Of a DNA stretch of 64,000 nucleotides, positions 17,513 through 26,254 are shown piece by piece. The DNA comes from DASXHZ01 sp036488085 (lineage in GTDB: Bacteria; Acidobacteriota; Thermoanaerobaculia; Gp7-AA8), in contig DASXHZ010000027.1 of the NCBI GenBank assembly GCA_036488085.1, forward strand, positions 32,183 to 96,182, given 5' to 3'. A model generated the notes under the pieces. That model made no database searches and was not told the DNA's origin. It worked only from the letters and a program-made list of their open reading frames with translations. Within the stretch, counting starts at the first letter, position 1, and every line of letters begins with the position of its first letter. A program made the position numbers and the translations under genes.

Positions 17513-17515
17513 TAT

Positions 17516-18766
17516 TCAGACAGAATGTTGCTGAAGAGACGGCGCGTCGGACGGGTCATCAATGCGCGACGAGGAGTTTCTTCCCGGAATGTAGCTGGCT
17601 AGGTCTGATACTGCAAGCCTGATGGATTCAACGCCAAGTGTGTGAACTTCAACCGGTTCGCCGATACCTTTGAGCTGGGTAAGTACGAGCGTGCCACCGA
17701 GGTGCTGACGAAACTCTTCGATTCCCTGAGCCAGCCGGGAGATGTCTTCGAGAAGCATGTGATAAATGGGAAGACCCAGGTCAACGAGACATTGGAGGAT
17801 GCGGTGCGCCTCCAATCGAGATAGGTGACCTAGGTTTACCGACAAGATCGTGTCGAGAGCTACGCCTATTGCGACGGCCTCGCCGTGTGGGAGCCGAAAT
17901 CCCGACGCCTCTTCGAGCTTGTGTGCCGTCCAATGTCCGAAATCCAGCGGTCTCGCGCTGCGCCGTTCGAAAGCGTCGCCGCCCTGCGCGATGTGCTGGA
18001 GGTGCAATTCTGCCGAACGTCTGAGAATAGGGACGAGCGCGGACTCGTCGCGAGTCCGAAGTCGCGGAGCTGCGATTTCGATCTCACCGAAGAACGTGGC
18101 ATCCTTCAGCAGAGATACTTTAACGGCCTCTGCGATACCGGATCGCCAATCGCGATCGGTCAAACTGCATAGAAGCGAGGTGTCATTGATAACTGCCCAA
18201 GGCGGAGCAAATGACCCGACGAAGTTCTTCTTGCCGAAGGCGTCGATTCCGTTCTTCACACCTACTCCGGCGTCGCATTGCGACAAAGTCGTCGTCGGTA
18301 TTCTAATCAGGCGTATTCCTCGGTGACTAATCGCTGCGCCGAAGCCGACGGCGTCGAGCACTGCTCCACCGCCGATGGCGATGACGAAGGAGTGCCGGCA
18401 AAGGTGATGCTCATTCACGGCTGAAACCACGGAATCGACGACCGCTCTGTCCTGCTTCGCGCGCTCGCCCCCCGGAACGAGAACAACATTTCCCGCCATG
18501 CGAATGACGTCCTGATGAGCCCGACCGTAGGCTGAGACGGACTCCTTCAGATCGGGCCAAGCGCCAGCAACGCCGTCATCAAGGAACACCAGGCAGAGGA
18601 CTGGCTCGCTTTGTCCTCCCCGAAGGACCGCGTCGCGCAGCACCGGGTTCCCACGCTCAAAGATTCCACTCGTAAAGTGCACAGAATACTCATACGGCAC
18701 GGAGAAACGGGCCAAAAGGGTGGCGGTTTCCCAACCTCGAAACTGGGAGTCGTCGTTGGTAATCAT
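17516..18766 (-). CDS. eboD-like: EboD-like 3-dehydroquinate-synthase-family sugar-phosphate cyclase
   Basis: 416 residues. The NAD-binding and active-site landmarks of the DHQ-synthase superfamily are present: PGGERAKQ, GGGAVLDAVGF, RIPTTTLSQCDAGVGVKNG, EAVKVSLLKD and the metal-ligand motifs FGHWTAHKLEE and LPHGEAVAIG. Features beyond ordinary AroB, namely the N-terminal YSVHFTSGIFERGNP, the HRGIRLIR variant and the C-terminal EEFRQHLGG, agree with the EboD branch of ebo gene clusters. These clusters are linked to trafficking or processing of natural-product precursors in several phyla. No eboA, B, C, E or F is visible nearby, so this copy is solitary. It faces the ABC/EamA operon tail to tail (3 bp), inside the integrated element. 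Its reaction is unproven in this branch. Confidence 0.8.
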   Translation of the reverse strand: MITNDDSQFRGWETATLLARFSVPYEYSVHFTSGIFERGNPVLRDAVLRGGQSEPVLCLVFLDDGVAGAWPDLKESVSAYGRAHQDVIRMAGNVVLVPGGERAKQDRAVVDSVVSAVNEHHLCRHSFVIAIGGGAVLDAVGFGAAISHRGIRLIRIPTTTLSQCDAGVGVKNGIDAFGKKNFVGSFAPPWAVINDTSLLCSLTDRDWRSGIAEAVKVSLLKDATFFGEIEIAAPRLRTRDESALVPILRRSAELHLQHIAQGGDAFERRSARPLDFGHWTAHKLEEASGFRLPHGEAVAIGVALDTILSVNLGHLSRLEAHRILQCLVDLGLPIYHMLLEDISRLAQGIEEFRQHLGGTLVLTQLKGIGEPVEVHTLGVESIRLAVSDLASYIPGRNSSSRIDDPSDAPSLQQHSV

Positions 18767-19030
18767 GATCGTCGGTTGATCGTCGCTCTACGGACGGCGC
18801 GGGGACGAAGAGCTGAATTGGAATACCTTAAGGATACTCATGCGTCCATGCCTGTCAACCAATCCTACCTCTCTGTTGGGTACCGTGATCGCCCACTCCT
18901 TGTCGAAGCGAGAGACTCAACCTTGACCATTTTGAAACGCGAAACAGGGTGATACGAAACTAATCTGAAGCCGGCCCGGGTCGGTCAGGCCAACTACCTA
19001 GCAGATCAATGATTTGCGTCACATCGACCG

Positions 19031-19795
19031 TTAACTCGACTTAACGCTGCGTTCTAATGCTCTCCCGACGAGTTCATGAACCGTTTTCAGACCAGACGCT
19101 CCTGCGACCTCGGGCAGCGCCACGGCGTCGAGGGATATCCGCTCGGAACCGGCGATCGCCTTGATCGTCGCGGCCCTGCGAGCACTCGAAGTAAGAACAA
19201 GCAATGTCGCGGCGTCACCCTCACTCCATTCCAGCACGAGTCGAGACAGTTTTCGAAGTTTCGGCAGAAACCTGCCGACGAGCCCTTCCCCTCCCAGGTC
19301 TATCTCGGCTACGAACACATGCCTTGTCAATTGGTTGCTGCACCTCCGCACCCCTAGCACGTCCGGAATCGCAACGGGAGACGGAGTCATTCGTCTCTGT
19401 AACTGCCATGCAGCAAGAACCACGTCAAATTGAGCTCCGCTGTTTCGGAGAGCAATCCGAACATCGTTGATCCAGAGTGTGTGGGCGACGTCCTTCGTTG
19501 CCACCGGCCGCATCGGGACGAAAAGCGAAATCGGATCGACGCCCCGGCGCACCGCAACTTCTCGTCCTCTCGCGGTGAGTCGCAGCCGGTTGATCCCGAC
19601 CCGGTTCCAGCGCTCGACGGCGATCCAGCTATTCCTTACCGCCCGCGTGACGAAATGGGACACCACGACCGCGGAGACGTTCGGGAAGATCGCCGCGTGA
19701 AGCTGATACTGCGCGACCTCATACCCCTCGCCGATGAAGGTTAGCGCTGCGATGTCGCGTTCGGATATTCGCGCGCCTTTTCGTGGATCGTGCAT
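19031..19795 (-). CDS. Replication-relaxation-like protein
   Basis: 254 residues from ATG 19795. The N-terminal ISERDIAALTFIGEGYEVAQYQLH and RLTARGREV give a winged-helix domain of the type found in replication-relaxation proteins of actinobacterial plasmids and integrative elements; the C-terminal part (about 130-240) is alpha/beta. It is the last gene of the long leftward operon and overlaps the preceding zinc-ribbon gene by 1 bp (TGATG). Likely acts at the element's origin. An apparent 431-codon frame extending further upstream is artefactual, as it runs through two other genes. Confidence 0.65.
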   Translation of the reverse strand: MHDPRKGARISERDIAALTFIGEGYEVAQYQLHAAIFPNVSAVVVSHFVTRAVRNSWIAVERWNRVGINRLRLTARGREVAVRRGVDPISLFVPMRPVATKDVAHTLWINDVRIALRNSGAQFDVVLAAWQLQRRMTPSPVAIPDVLGVRRCSNQLTRHVFVAEIDLGGEGLVGRFLPKLRKLSRLVLEWSEGDAATLLVLTSSARRAATIKAIAGSERISLDAVALPEVAGASGLKTVHELVGRALERSVKSS

Positions 19796-20115
19796 CAGAG
19801 CACCCGGATCAAGGCCCCGCAGCCGTCGCACGCGAAGCCGCGGTTCGTCTGGCCGCAGTTCGAGCAGCGCAGGCGCGACCCGAATTCGGTCGCGCCGCAA
19901 CGGCGACACGTGGCGAGAAGATCGAGCGGGTTCTCCCTTCCGCAGTGCGGACATTCGACGCCGCCGCTTCTCACCTGCCGGAAGCGGACGAGCGTCAGAA
20001 TGGTGCGCACGAGGAAGCGGATCACGTAGACCGGCGCGGCAAAGAGGTAGAGCGCCACGAGACAGCCGAGCCGTGCGGTGCGGTAATTTGCGACGGAACC
20101 CTGGTTCGAGCTCAT
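19795..20115 (-). CDS. Zinc-ribbon membrane protein
   Basis: 106 residues from ATG 20115, overlapping the stop of the TraG-like gene (ATGA). One membrane segment (about 14-36, LGCLVALYLFAAPVYVIRFLV), then two consecutive zinc ribbons (CPHCGREN ... CRRCGATEF and CSNCGQTN ... CDGCGAL). Double ribbons on a membrane anchor occur as adaptor proteins in secretion and conjugation operons. No enzymatic motif. Confidence 0.7.
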   Translation of the reverse strand: MSSNQGSVANYRTARLGCLVALYLFAAPVYVIRFLVRTILTLVRFRQVRSGGVECPHCGRENPLDLLATCRRCGATEFGSRLRCSNCGQTNRGFACDGCGALIRVL

Positions 20116-21698
20116 TTCCCGAGCCCCAGATCCCGGAGCAGTTGATCGATGCCGCGCGGCGACTGGCGCGTTGTCGCAGCTGGCGCCGGCGGAATTGCGT
20201 CTCCGTCCACGATCTCGGCCTCCCACTTTGCGATCGATTCCGCCGCGACCTTGGCCGGGACCATCGACCGCGCGGCGATCTCGCGCTGGAAAACGGTGCG
20301 GAGTTCCTCCTGCGCCTCGCCTTCACCGGAACCGGGAACTTCCGGCGCCCGAAGATCGACCGCCGCGTGTTCCTTCACGTACAGGTAGTAACGCTGGCGC
20401 TGGAGGTTCTGGACGGTACGGATGAACTCCCGGTGGCTCTCAGCCTCCGAGACATCCGCCCGCTTCCGTGCGATATGCGGATAGATCCATTCCGCTTCCT
20501 CCCGCGACCGGAAAATCGCCCACCATCTCGTGTTCAAGGCGAGCGTTCGCGCGACCTGGGAGGGCAGCGCGTTCGCGAAGTCCTGCGCCGCGAAGAGAAT
20601 GCCCATTCCGGCCGAGCGGAGCGTCCGCGCGCCTTCCATAAGCGCGGCGGTGAGCTCGTTTTCTTCGCTCATGAGCATCGGCGCTTCGTCAATCACGAGA
20701 AGGCCGCGCCGCCGCGGATCACGCCGGGGCGCGGAGAGCAGCACGTCGATGAGGCGGTAGCTCGCGCGTTCTTTGCCCTTCGCCAAGGGGAGCGTCATCG
20801 AGCAGCCGTAGTTGCCGATCACGATCGGCGTCGGACGGCGCGGTAGGAACCGATCGAGATCAACCGGCGGAATGCCGACCGAGAGCCGCACTTCCGGGAA
20901 AGACATGTCGGACTGGATGCGTCGGAGAAGCGCATCGCGGGTCTGCTTCGGCAGCGTGTGTTTCGCCTCCGTGAAGAACGCCCGTACGTCTCCGTCTGAG
21001 ACGCCCTCCAAGATGCGTCGCCGGTAGGGTTCGTCGTCCAGGAAGCGCGCCGCGAACCGGTAGTTCGGCGGGAACCGCCGTTCGACGAGAACGCAGGCGA
21101 GCATGAAGAACGCTTGCCGGAGGGCGCCCGAATACGAATGTTCGCCGGCCTGGATCGCGACGTCGGTCCTGAGGTAGCTCAAGTACGCGTTCGAGACCTC
21201 GCCTGCCGTGTTGTCGAAGGGCGCGAAGGGCGTGACCGCGTCCTTCGACCAGTCGACTACCCGGACTGAGTTCGCGATCCGGTCGCGGGTCGCCGCGTCC
21301 GACCGAAGCCAGAGCGAGGCGAGGTACTCCGAAAGCAGCGTGAACGTCTCCGACTTCGGATCGACAATCTCCAGGTCAACCGAAAGCGGGTCGTGAGACG
21401 CGAGCGACCGCTCGACCGCGCTTTGGAGCAGATTCAGGATGAAGCGGGTCTTCCCGGAGCCGCTCGCGCCGATCACGAGCGCGCTTCCGAGCGCCACGTC
21501 ATCCGCGAGCCGGACCGCCTCGCGCTCTTCGCCGAAGGTGCCGAAGGTGAAGCCGCCCCGCTCTGGGGCAAGTTCGCGCGCGACTCGCCGATGCGCCTCG
21601 AAGTCGTCGTCCGTGACGCGCTGCGCGCGAGTGTTTTGGACCGCCCGCGCATATGCGGTGCGGCGATTTGCTGCGAAAAGGACATCCAGGAGATTCAT
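20112..21698 (-). CDS. TraG/VirD4-like P-loop ATPase of the element
   Basis: 528 residues. Walker A GASGSGKTRFIL near residue 80, then IVDPKSETF, and Walker B GLLVIDEAPMLMSEEN followed by ILFAAQDFANALP, as in TraG/TrwB-like coupling ATPases. No N-terminal membrane helices. Together with the ATPase at the left edge this gives the element two divergent coupling-type ATPases. Both ends overlap their neighbours by 4 bp, so the gene sits deep in the leftward operon that begins at the excisionase. A DNA-transport role is likely; its partner relaxase was not seen in the window. Confidence 0.8.
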   Translation of the reverse strand: MNLLDVLFAANRRTAYARAVQNTRAQRVTDDDFEAHRRVARELAPERGGFTFGTFGEEREAVRLADDVALGSALVIGASGSGKTRFILNLLQSAVERSLASHDPLSVDLEIVDPKSETFTLLSEYLASLWLRSDAATRDRIANSVRVVDWSKDAVTPFAPFDNTAGEVSNAYLSYLRTDVAIQAGEHSYSGALRQAFFMLACVLVERRFPPNYRFAARFLDDEPYRRRILEGVSDGDVRAFFTEAKHTLPKQTRDALLRRIQSDMSFPEVRLSVGIPPVDLDRFLPRRPTPIVIGNYGCSMTLPLAKGKERASYRLIDVLLSAPRRDPRRRGLLVIDEAPMLMSEENELTAALMEGARTLRSAGMGILFAAQDFANALPSQVARTLALNTRWWAIFRSREEAEWIYPHIARKRADVSEAESHREFIRTVQNLQRQRYYLYVKEHAAVDLRAPEVPGSGEGEAQEELRTVFQREIAARSMVPAKVAAESIAKWEAEIVDGDAIPPAPAATTRQSPRGIDQLLRDLGLGK

Positions 21699-22060
21699 TC
21701 GTGCTCCTCCTCATCCGCGAACGGATGCGCATCCTCGAGATCGACCGCGGTCTTGCCGGTAACGCGGAGGTTGAGAAATGGAGTCGGAGCAGGACGCCGA
21801 TGCGCACGCTCCCGGTGCTCACGCCGGACCTGGAGGACACCGTAGGCGGCAAGCGAGGCGGAAAAGAGCAGCAAGGTCGCGGCAACCGGATGCGCGCGGA
21901 TTTCAACGACCACGGCGGCCAGGAGAAAGACGAACGAGACGCCGGCCACCGAGAACCGCCAGAGTCGCCACCGGAGCGGAGGCGGCGCGACGAACCCGAT
22001 GAAGTAGGCGAAGACTGCGAAGACGAGGACGGCTTGGAGAAACGAGTTCAGGGCATTCAT
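21695..22060 (-). CDS. Small two-helix membrane protein
   Basis: 121 residues from ATG 22060. Two adjacent hydrophobic helices (about 6-28 and 35-60) and a charged C-terminal tail ending EEEHE. No family recognised. Translationally coupled (ATGA) to the TraG-like ATPase downstream, which is where conjugation systems often keep small inner-membrane partners of the ATPase. Preceded by a strong hairpin at 22077-22104. Confidence 0.6.
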   Translation of the reverse strand: MNALNSFLQAVLVFAVFAYFIGFVAPPPLRWRLWRFSVAGVSFVFLLAAVVVEIRAHPVAATLLLFSASLAAYGVLQVRREHRERAHRRPAPTPFLNLRVTGKTAVDLEDAHPFADEEEHE

Positions 22061-22076
22061 GGGTAAGGTGTCCAAA

Positions 22077-22104
22077 GGAAACGCCGCCCGAGGGCGGCGT
22101 TTCC
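22077..22104 (-). terminator. Terminator-like or attenuator hairpin inside the leftward operon
   Basis: Perfect 12-bp stem GGAAACGCCGCC / GGCGGCGTTTCC with a four-base loop, followed on the minus strand by CCTTTGG, a weak U-run. It separates 22126-23112 from the ATPase module and probably reduces rather than stops read-through. Confidence 0.6.
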
Positions 22105-22125
22105 GTACGTCTACGTGTTCTCGCG

Positions 22126-23112
22126 TCAGTCGGTGGTGAAGATCGGCCGCGTGCGCGTGAGGGTCTGCCGCTCTGCGCGCGCGACGGCCTCCGCGAGCTG
22201 GCGTCGGATCGCCTCCCGCCGCTCGGCATCCGCGGCACGATAGGCATCGGGCGAGACGATCGCCGAGGCGTTGATCGCGGGTTTGCCGTCGAGCGCGCGG
22301 ACGCGGAGAACGTGGACCCGCACGCCGTCCGGACCGATCTCGCCGACCGCGAAGTCGCGGCCGCGCGCGATCGGCATCAACGGATGCTCCACGATCGCAC
22401 GGGCAAGTTCGGAGGGATCGCTCCACCCCGAGAGGCTCTCGCGAAGCATGAGAGAAAGCGTCTTCCGGCCGTCCATCGTGACTTCGAAGGGGTCGGATTC
22501 CGGCTGAGTCTTCGCGACGATCTTCGTCATGTTCGACTGCATGTGCTCCGCGAACCAGGCCCGGTACGCGGGTTCGAGCGCGAGATGCTCGGGCCGGCCC
22601 TGACCGCCGACGACAGTGGAAGCTCCCGAGCGAGCAGTCACCTCGCCGAGGCTCTGGAAGAAACGCGCGCCGAGCCGCTGATGCTCGGCGTCTCCGTCTT
22701 TGAGGACCGCGCGGATGCCGAGGAGCTCTTCGTTCGGCATCCGGACGAGGAAGTAGATGAGGACGGGCCGCTCGTCGATCCTGATCGCTTCGAGCGCGCT
22801 CGCGATCGCCTGAGCGTTATCGACACTCACGATGAGCGGGGCCGCGGAGCGGTCTTCGGCGAGAACCTCCTCGATGCGCGCTTCGATGGCGCGGCTCTGA
22901 AGACCGACCCGGGCTCCTTCGCGGGCGAGAGCGGCAGCGCGATCCGGCACGGGATCGACGTAGACAGGGCTCAAGGCGAAGCGCGTGGAGGCGCTGTTGA
23001 AGGAGCGAATCGCCGGCTGCATGAGGCGGGCGCCACGATGGGCGCCGCTCGTTATAACTTCGACCCGCGCGCGGCGCGCTGGGGACGGCATGAGTGCTGT
23101 GGTTGTTTCCAT
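22126..23112 (-). CDS. Unknown soluble protein of the transfer operon
   Basis: 328 residues from ATG 23112, with AAAGGA upstream. Basic first 45 residues, then an alpha/beta domain (about 80-180, including APLIVSVDNAQAIASAL and PVLIYFLVRMPNEEL) and a C-terminal region rich in Arg and Ala helices (about 270-320). No family recognised and no signal peptide. Lies 17 bp after the stop of 23130-23942 in the same direction. Confidence 0.6.
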   Translation of the reverse strand: METTTALMPSPARRARVEVITSGAHRGARLMQPAIRSFNSASTRFALSPVYVDPVPDRAAALAREGARVGLQSRAIEARIEEVLAEDRSAAPLIVSVDNAQAIASALEAIRIDERPVLIYFLVRMPNEELLGIRAVLKDGDAEHQRLGARFFQSLGEVTARSGASTVVGGQGRPEHLALEPAYRAWFAEHMQSNMTKIVAKTQPESDPFEVTMDGRKTLSLMLRESLSGWSDPSELARAIVEHPLMPIARGRDFAVGEIGPDGVRVHVLRVRALDGKPAINASAIVSPDAYRAADAERREAIRRQLAEAVARAERQTLTRTRPIFTTD

Positions 23113-23129
23113 GGGATCGGATTTCCTTT

Positions 23130-23942
23130 CTATTGGGTTAGGGTTTTTTGCGGAAACTGAGGCTCGCCGAGTTCGGCGAGGGCGGCGCGGTGCGCGATCT
23201 CGTAGGCGGCGCGCATCCGCGCGGCGGTGCGCTGCCACTTCTCTTGGCGCGCGGCGACGCGGTTCACGAACCAGGTCGCGCCGCGCTGCCCGAATTTGGC
23301 TCCCGCGAGGCGACGGCCGAAGCGGTGCTTGCGGCGGACGACCGGCAGGACGGGCGCGAGGAGCCTGAGGACGTACTCGGCCATCACCGCCGGGCCGACG
23401 GTCACGGCCATCATGATGAAGGCCGTCGCCCAGTCGATGGCGTGCGAGGTAGCCTCTCCCGCGTTCTCGGCGACGCGAATCATGGTAAGCGAGGCGACGA
23501 GTAGCCCGAGGGCGAGGAGCGCGCCGATCGAAACGGCGCGGTTCTTGGCCCGGGAGCAGAGCCACGTCATAAAGAAGATACAGACGGCGAGAGCGGAGCC
23601 GAAGACCACGCGCTCCGGAAGCTCGATCCCGAGCGTCCGCATGACGTACGTCGAGCCAGCGCACTCCATGAAGAGAAGGATCATCAGAAACGCGAAGAGC
23701 AGGTGCGACGAGGGATGCTGCGCGAGCTCGTCTTCCTCGCGGCGCATGTCCGCCTCCGTTTCCTCGATCGTAGGGTTCTGGAGGCGCGAGCCTACGTTCG
23801 CGTGACGGAGGTTTCCGACCGGGTCGAAGGACGGCTCGGGTCCGAGCACCGCGACGATGTAGGCGTCCGGCTCGTTGATGCCGAGGCGCGCGTCCTCGCG
23901 CGCCCGGCGTTGAAGTTCTTCCTGGCTGAACGGTCTAAACAT
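23130..23942 (-). CDS. Polytopic membrane protein of the transfer operon
   Basis: 270 residues from ATG 23942. Long acidic/polar N-terminal segment (1-80), then about four hydrophobic helices (roughly 84-105, 112-128, 137-155, 170-190) and a basic helical C-terminus. No family recognised. Position between a lipoprotein gene and unknown genes in a conjugation-type operon suggests an envelope component. Its start overlaps the stop of the lipoprotein gene by 8 bp. Confidence 0.6.
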   Translation of the reverse strand: MFRPFSQEELQRRAREDARLGINEPDAYIVAVLGPEPSFDPVGNLRHANVGSRLQNPTIEETEADMRREEDELAQHPSSHLLFAFLMILLFMECAGSTYVMRTLGIELPERVVFGSALAVCIFFMTWLCSRAKNRAVSIGALLALGLLVASLTMIRVAENAGEATSHAIDWATAFIMMAVTVGPAVMAEYVLRLLAPVLPVVRRKHRFGRRLAGAKFGQRGATWFVNRVAARQEKWQRTAARMRAAYEIAHRAALAELGEPQFPQKTLTQ

Positions 23943-24750
23943 GAGTGTCCTTTCTGAGATTGGTGATTGAGAGAGTTTCAAGGCCGCCTTCGCGGATCTC
24001 GACGGACTTCGCGCCGGCGGCGGTGAAGGCCGCCTTCCAGAGCGCGCGGATCTGGTCGTCGCGAAGAAGAGAGAGCGGACAACGGCCGCGGTCGATGCGG
24101 CCGAGATCCACGTGGCAGAACGTGACGGCCACGCCTTTGAGCGACCGCTCGGGAAGAACGCGATTCTTGGCGAGAAGCCGTGTGAAGCGTTCCGGTTTGG
24201 GGAGGGGGCCGCACTCAAAGTCGCCGAAGTCGGAGACCTCCATCGCGTCGGTGATGGCGACGATCTCCCGCGTGCTTCCGGGTACGGCGGGCGCGAGCGC
24301 GATCAGGCCGATCGACTCGGCGATCGGCGAGCGGCGGGCTGACTTCCGCAACGCGGCGGTCGTTCGCGTGTCGATGGACGCAGACGCTTCACGCACCCAC
24401 CGGGCTTCATAGTCGGCGCGCGCGCGGCGTCCGGTGCCATGCGGAGCGCCGCTCCTTACCTCCGCGGCGATGCGGGTCGTCTCGATGTCGCGACCTTGCA
24501 CCCAGATGCGGACAATGCTTTCCGGGCGCTCGGCTGCTTTCCGGAGCGCGATGTCCACCGTCTCGCGGAGCGTCTCCGTGTTGCACGACGAGCCGGAGCT
24601 CGCGTCGCAGAGAATGTCCTCCGTGACCGGCGCCGCCGGAGGACGGTCCGCCGCTCCGAACCACTCGGCGATTGACGCCTGCGAGTCGCTGCAACCAGCG
24701 ACTACACAAAACACGAGCGCGATGACGAGGAGGGCGAGTACTCTCTTCAT
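23935..24750 (-). CDS. Lipoprotein of the transfer operon
   Basis: 271 residues. Lipoprotein signal MKRVLALLVIALVFCVVAGC with Cys20 as the lipidation site. The mature chain is alpha/beta: IVRIWVQGRDIETTRIAAEV and IVAITDAMEVSDFG could be the metal-binding strands of a von Willebrand A-like fold, but the MIDAS pattern is not clear enough to claim it. Overlaps the preceding 65-residue gene by 4 bp (ATGA). Confidence 0.65.
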   Translation of the reverse strand: MKRVLALLVIALVFCVVAGCSDSQASIAEWFGAADRPPAAPVTEDILCDASSGSSCNTETLRETVDIALRKAAERPESIVRIWVQGRDIETTRIAAEVRSGAPHGTGRRARADYEARWVREASASIDTRTTAALRKSARRSPIAESIGLIALAPAVPGSTREIVAITDAMEVSDFGDFECGPLPKPERFTRLLAKNRVLPERSLKGVAVTFCHVDLGRIDRGRCPLSLLRDDQIRALWKAAFTAAGAKSVEIREGGLETLSITNLRKDTHV

Positions 24751-24944
24751 GCACCACCGCCCTTCTCCGCATCATTACGCGCGGGACGACCGCGTTTCCG
24801 GCCTTGAGGTTTCGCGATCGGCCGGGCACGGTCGAGAACCGCGCTCACGATCTGGAGCGTCTCGTCGTCCGCTTCCGTGATCTGTTGAATACATCGAAGC
24901 CGCCGGGCGGCGGCTCGATCGTCTAGTTCGTCAAACTCCTGCAT
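24747..24944 (-). CDS. Small acidic/basic protein coupled to the integrase
   Basis: 65 residues from ATG 24944, with AAGGAGA eight bases upstream. Acidic start (MQEFDELDDRAA), helical middle, and a basic AT-hook-like tail (GRKRGRPARN). Overlaps the integrase gene by 14 bp and the lipoprotein gene by 4 bp. The GRKRGRP motif binds the minor groove in other proteins, so DNA binding is plausible. No family assigned. Confidence 0.6.
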   Translation of the reverse strand: MQEFDELDDRAAARRLRCIQQITEADDETLQIVSAVLDRARPIAKPQGRKRGRPARNDAEKGGGA

Positions 24945-26241
24945 GCTCGGTCTCCTTTTCTTTGCGCGCGCGAATAGCTCGCGCGAAAACGAGGCTACGG
25001 CGGCGAACGGAAACGGAACTCGAGTGGTTCGAAATGAACCTCGTTTTTGCCGACCGCGGCAGTTGATCGGCGTCGAGCGCATCGGCGATGACGCGCATCG
25101 CTTCCTTCGAAGGCCGCGCGTAGCGCTCCGCCATCTGCGTCGTCGTGTGGCCGAGCGATTTCGCGATGAGCTGCAGGCTGACGCCCCGGCTCGCGAGGCG
25201 ACAGCCGAACGTGTGTCGAAGATCGTGCGGTCGGAAACGGCGCGTTAGGCCGGCGAGCTGCTTCGCGAGAAGGAAGGAACGCCGGATGCGGCTTTCTGAG
25301 AATCGATCGCCCGTCTCGTCGTGAAAGACCCACTCACATTCCGGCAGTCGGTTGGCGTACCGCCGAAGCGCCGCTTGGCAGTCGGTGGACATCGCGATCA
25401 CGGCCTCATGTCCGGTTTTCCTCGTTTTCACGCGGATGAGGCCATCTGAGAGATCGACGTCGCGCCAGCGGAGGTTCCGGAGGTCGCTCCAGATTCGAAG
25501 TCCCGTCTCCAGTGCCACAAGGAAGAAATCCCGCAGCTCGTGAAAGCGCGCGAAGTACGCGGACGTCGCCGCGCTCTCCGGCCGTAGACCACCGCCGAAT
25601 CGACGCGGTGACGCGCATCCTGCGCCGATCTTCAGAGGACCGAGGCGTCGCTTTGTTGCGATCAAGTCCCGGAAGCGGCGCTCGTCCTCGAAGGCGGCGA
25701 GGAACGCCACGCGCTCGCGAAGTTCGAGTTCCAGCTTGGGCAATTCCTCCGGTTCTTTTGGGACACGCTTTTTGATCGGATATTCGGTGATCACGTCGCG
25801 CTCGACTGCCTGACGGAGGAGGGTCTTCAGCAGCCGCACTGCATCATTGATATATGCGCCCGAGAGGCTGCGCCGGCGCATGTCCGTCTTGAAGTCGAGC
25901 ACGCGGATCGTCGTGATGTCCGAAAGGAACGTTTCTCCGAAGAACCGCAGGAGATGGTTCCGGATGACGTGGCGCTGCGTCTGGATCGTGCTCGGCCGGA
26001 GCGAGGCGGAAATCGTCAGGTAGTACGTGCTCACGAAAGATCGCAGTGTGTGCGGCGCCGACACCGGTTCTGGCTGTGTGCTCGACGCACGGAACTCACG
26101 CCATGCGGCGAGCGCTTGATCGCGCGTCACGTTCTTGAGCGTCTTTCGGCGCCGCTTCTCGCCCTTGCTCCCCGGCACATAGATGTCGAAGTGGGCGCGG
26201 CGGCGCCTGGCGTCGTACTCGAATCCTGGTACGCGCATCAC
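24931..26241 (-). CDS. Tyrosine integrase
   Basis: 436 residues. An N-terminal arm/core-binding region (about 60-160) is followed by a catalytic domain carrying the family residues: Arg in ETGLRIWSDLRNL, Lys in TRKTGHEA, HDLRHTFG, His in LGHTTTQM, and the nucleophile Tyr in AERYAR. Length and the extra N-terminal part fit integrases of integrative elements that use tRNA genes. The gene lies about 420 bp from a tRNA 3' fragment and is preceded by an excisionase-like gene, the classic arrangement at an element end. An additional Gly/Pro/Ser-rich insert (about 205-230) interrupts the region before the first Arg. Confidence 0.93.
   Translation of the reverse strand: MMRVPGFEYDARRRRAHFDIYVPGSKGEKRRRKTLKNVTRDQALAAWREFRASSTQPEPVSAPHTLRSFVSTYYLTISASLRPSTIQTQRHVIRNHLLRFFGETFLSDITTIRVLDFKTDMRRRSLSGAYINDAVRLLKTLLRQAVERDVITEYPIKKRVPKEPEELPKLELELRERVAFLAAFEDERRFRDLIATKRRLGPLKIGAGCASPRRFGGGLRPESAATSAYFARFHELRDFFLVALETGLRIWSDLRNLRWRDVDLSDGLIRVKTRKTGHEAVIAMSTDCQAALRRYANRLPECEWVFHDETGDRFSESRIRRSFLLAKQLAGLTRRFRPHDLRHTFGCRLASRGVSLQLIAKSLGHTTTQMAERYARPSKEAMRVIADALDADQLPRSAKTRFISNHSSSVSVRRRSLVFARAIRARKEKETEHAGV
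25022..25038 (+). repeat. 17-bp direct repeat, copy 1
   Basis: GAGTGGTTCGAAATGAA, inside the 3' end of the integrase gene. An identical copy in the same orientation lies upstream of the excisionase (26490-26506). The two copies frame int and xis. They could be integrase arm-type sites or a regulator site. Confidence 0.7.
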
Positions 26242-26254
26242 CGCACCTCCTGCG

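Noticed and set aside
19031..20326. A single 431-codon leftward gene
   Set aside because: It would pass out of frame through the zinc-ribbon and ATPase genes; the real gene begins at ATG 19795.
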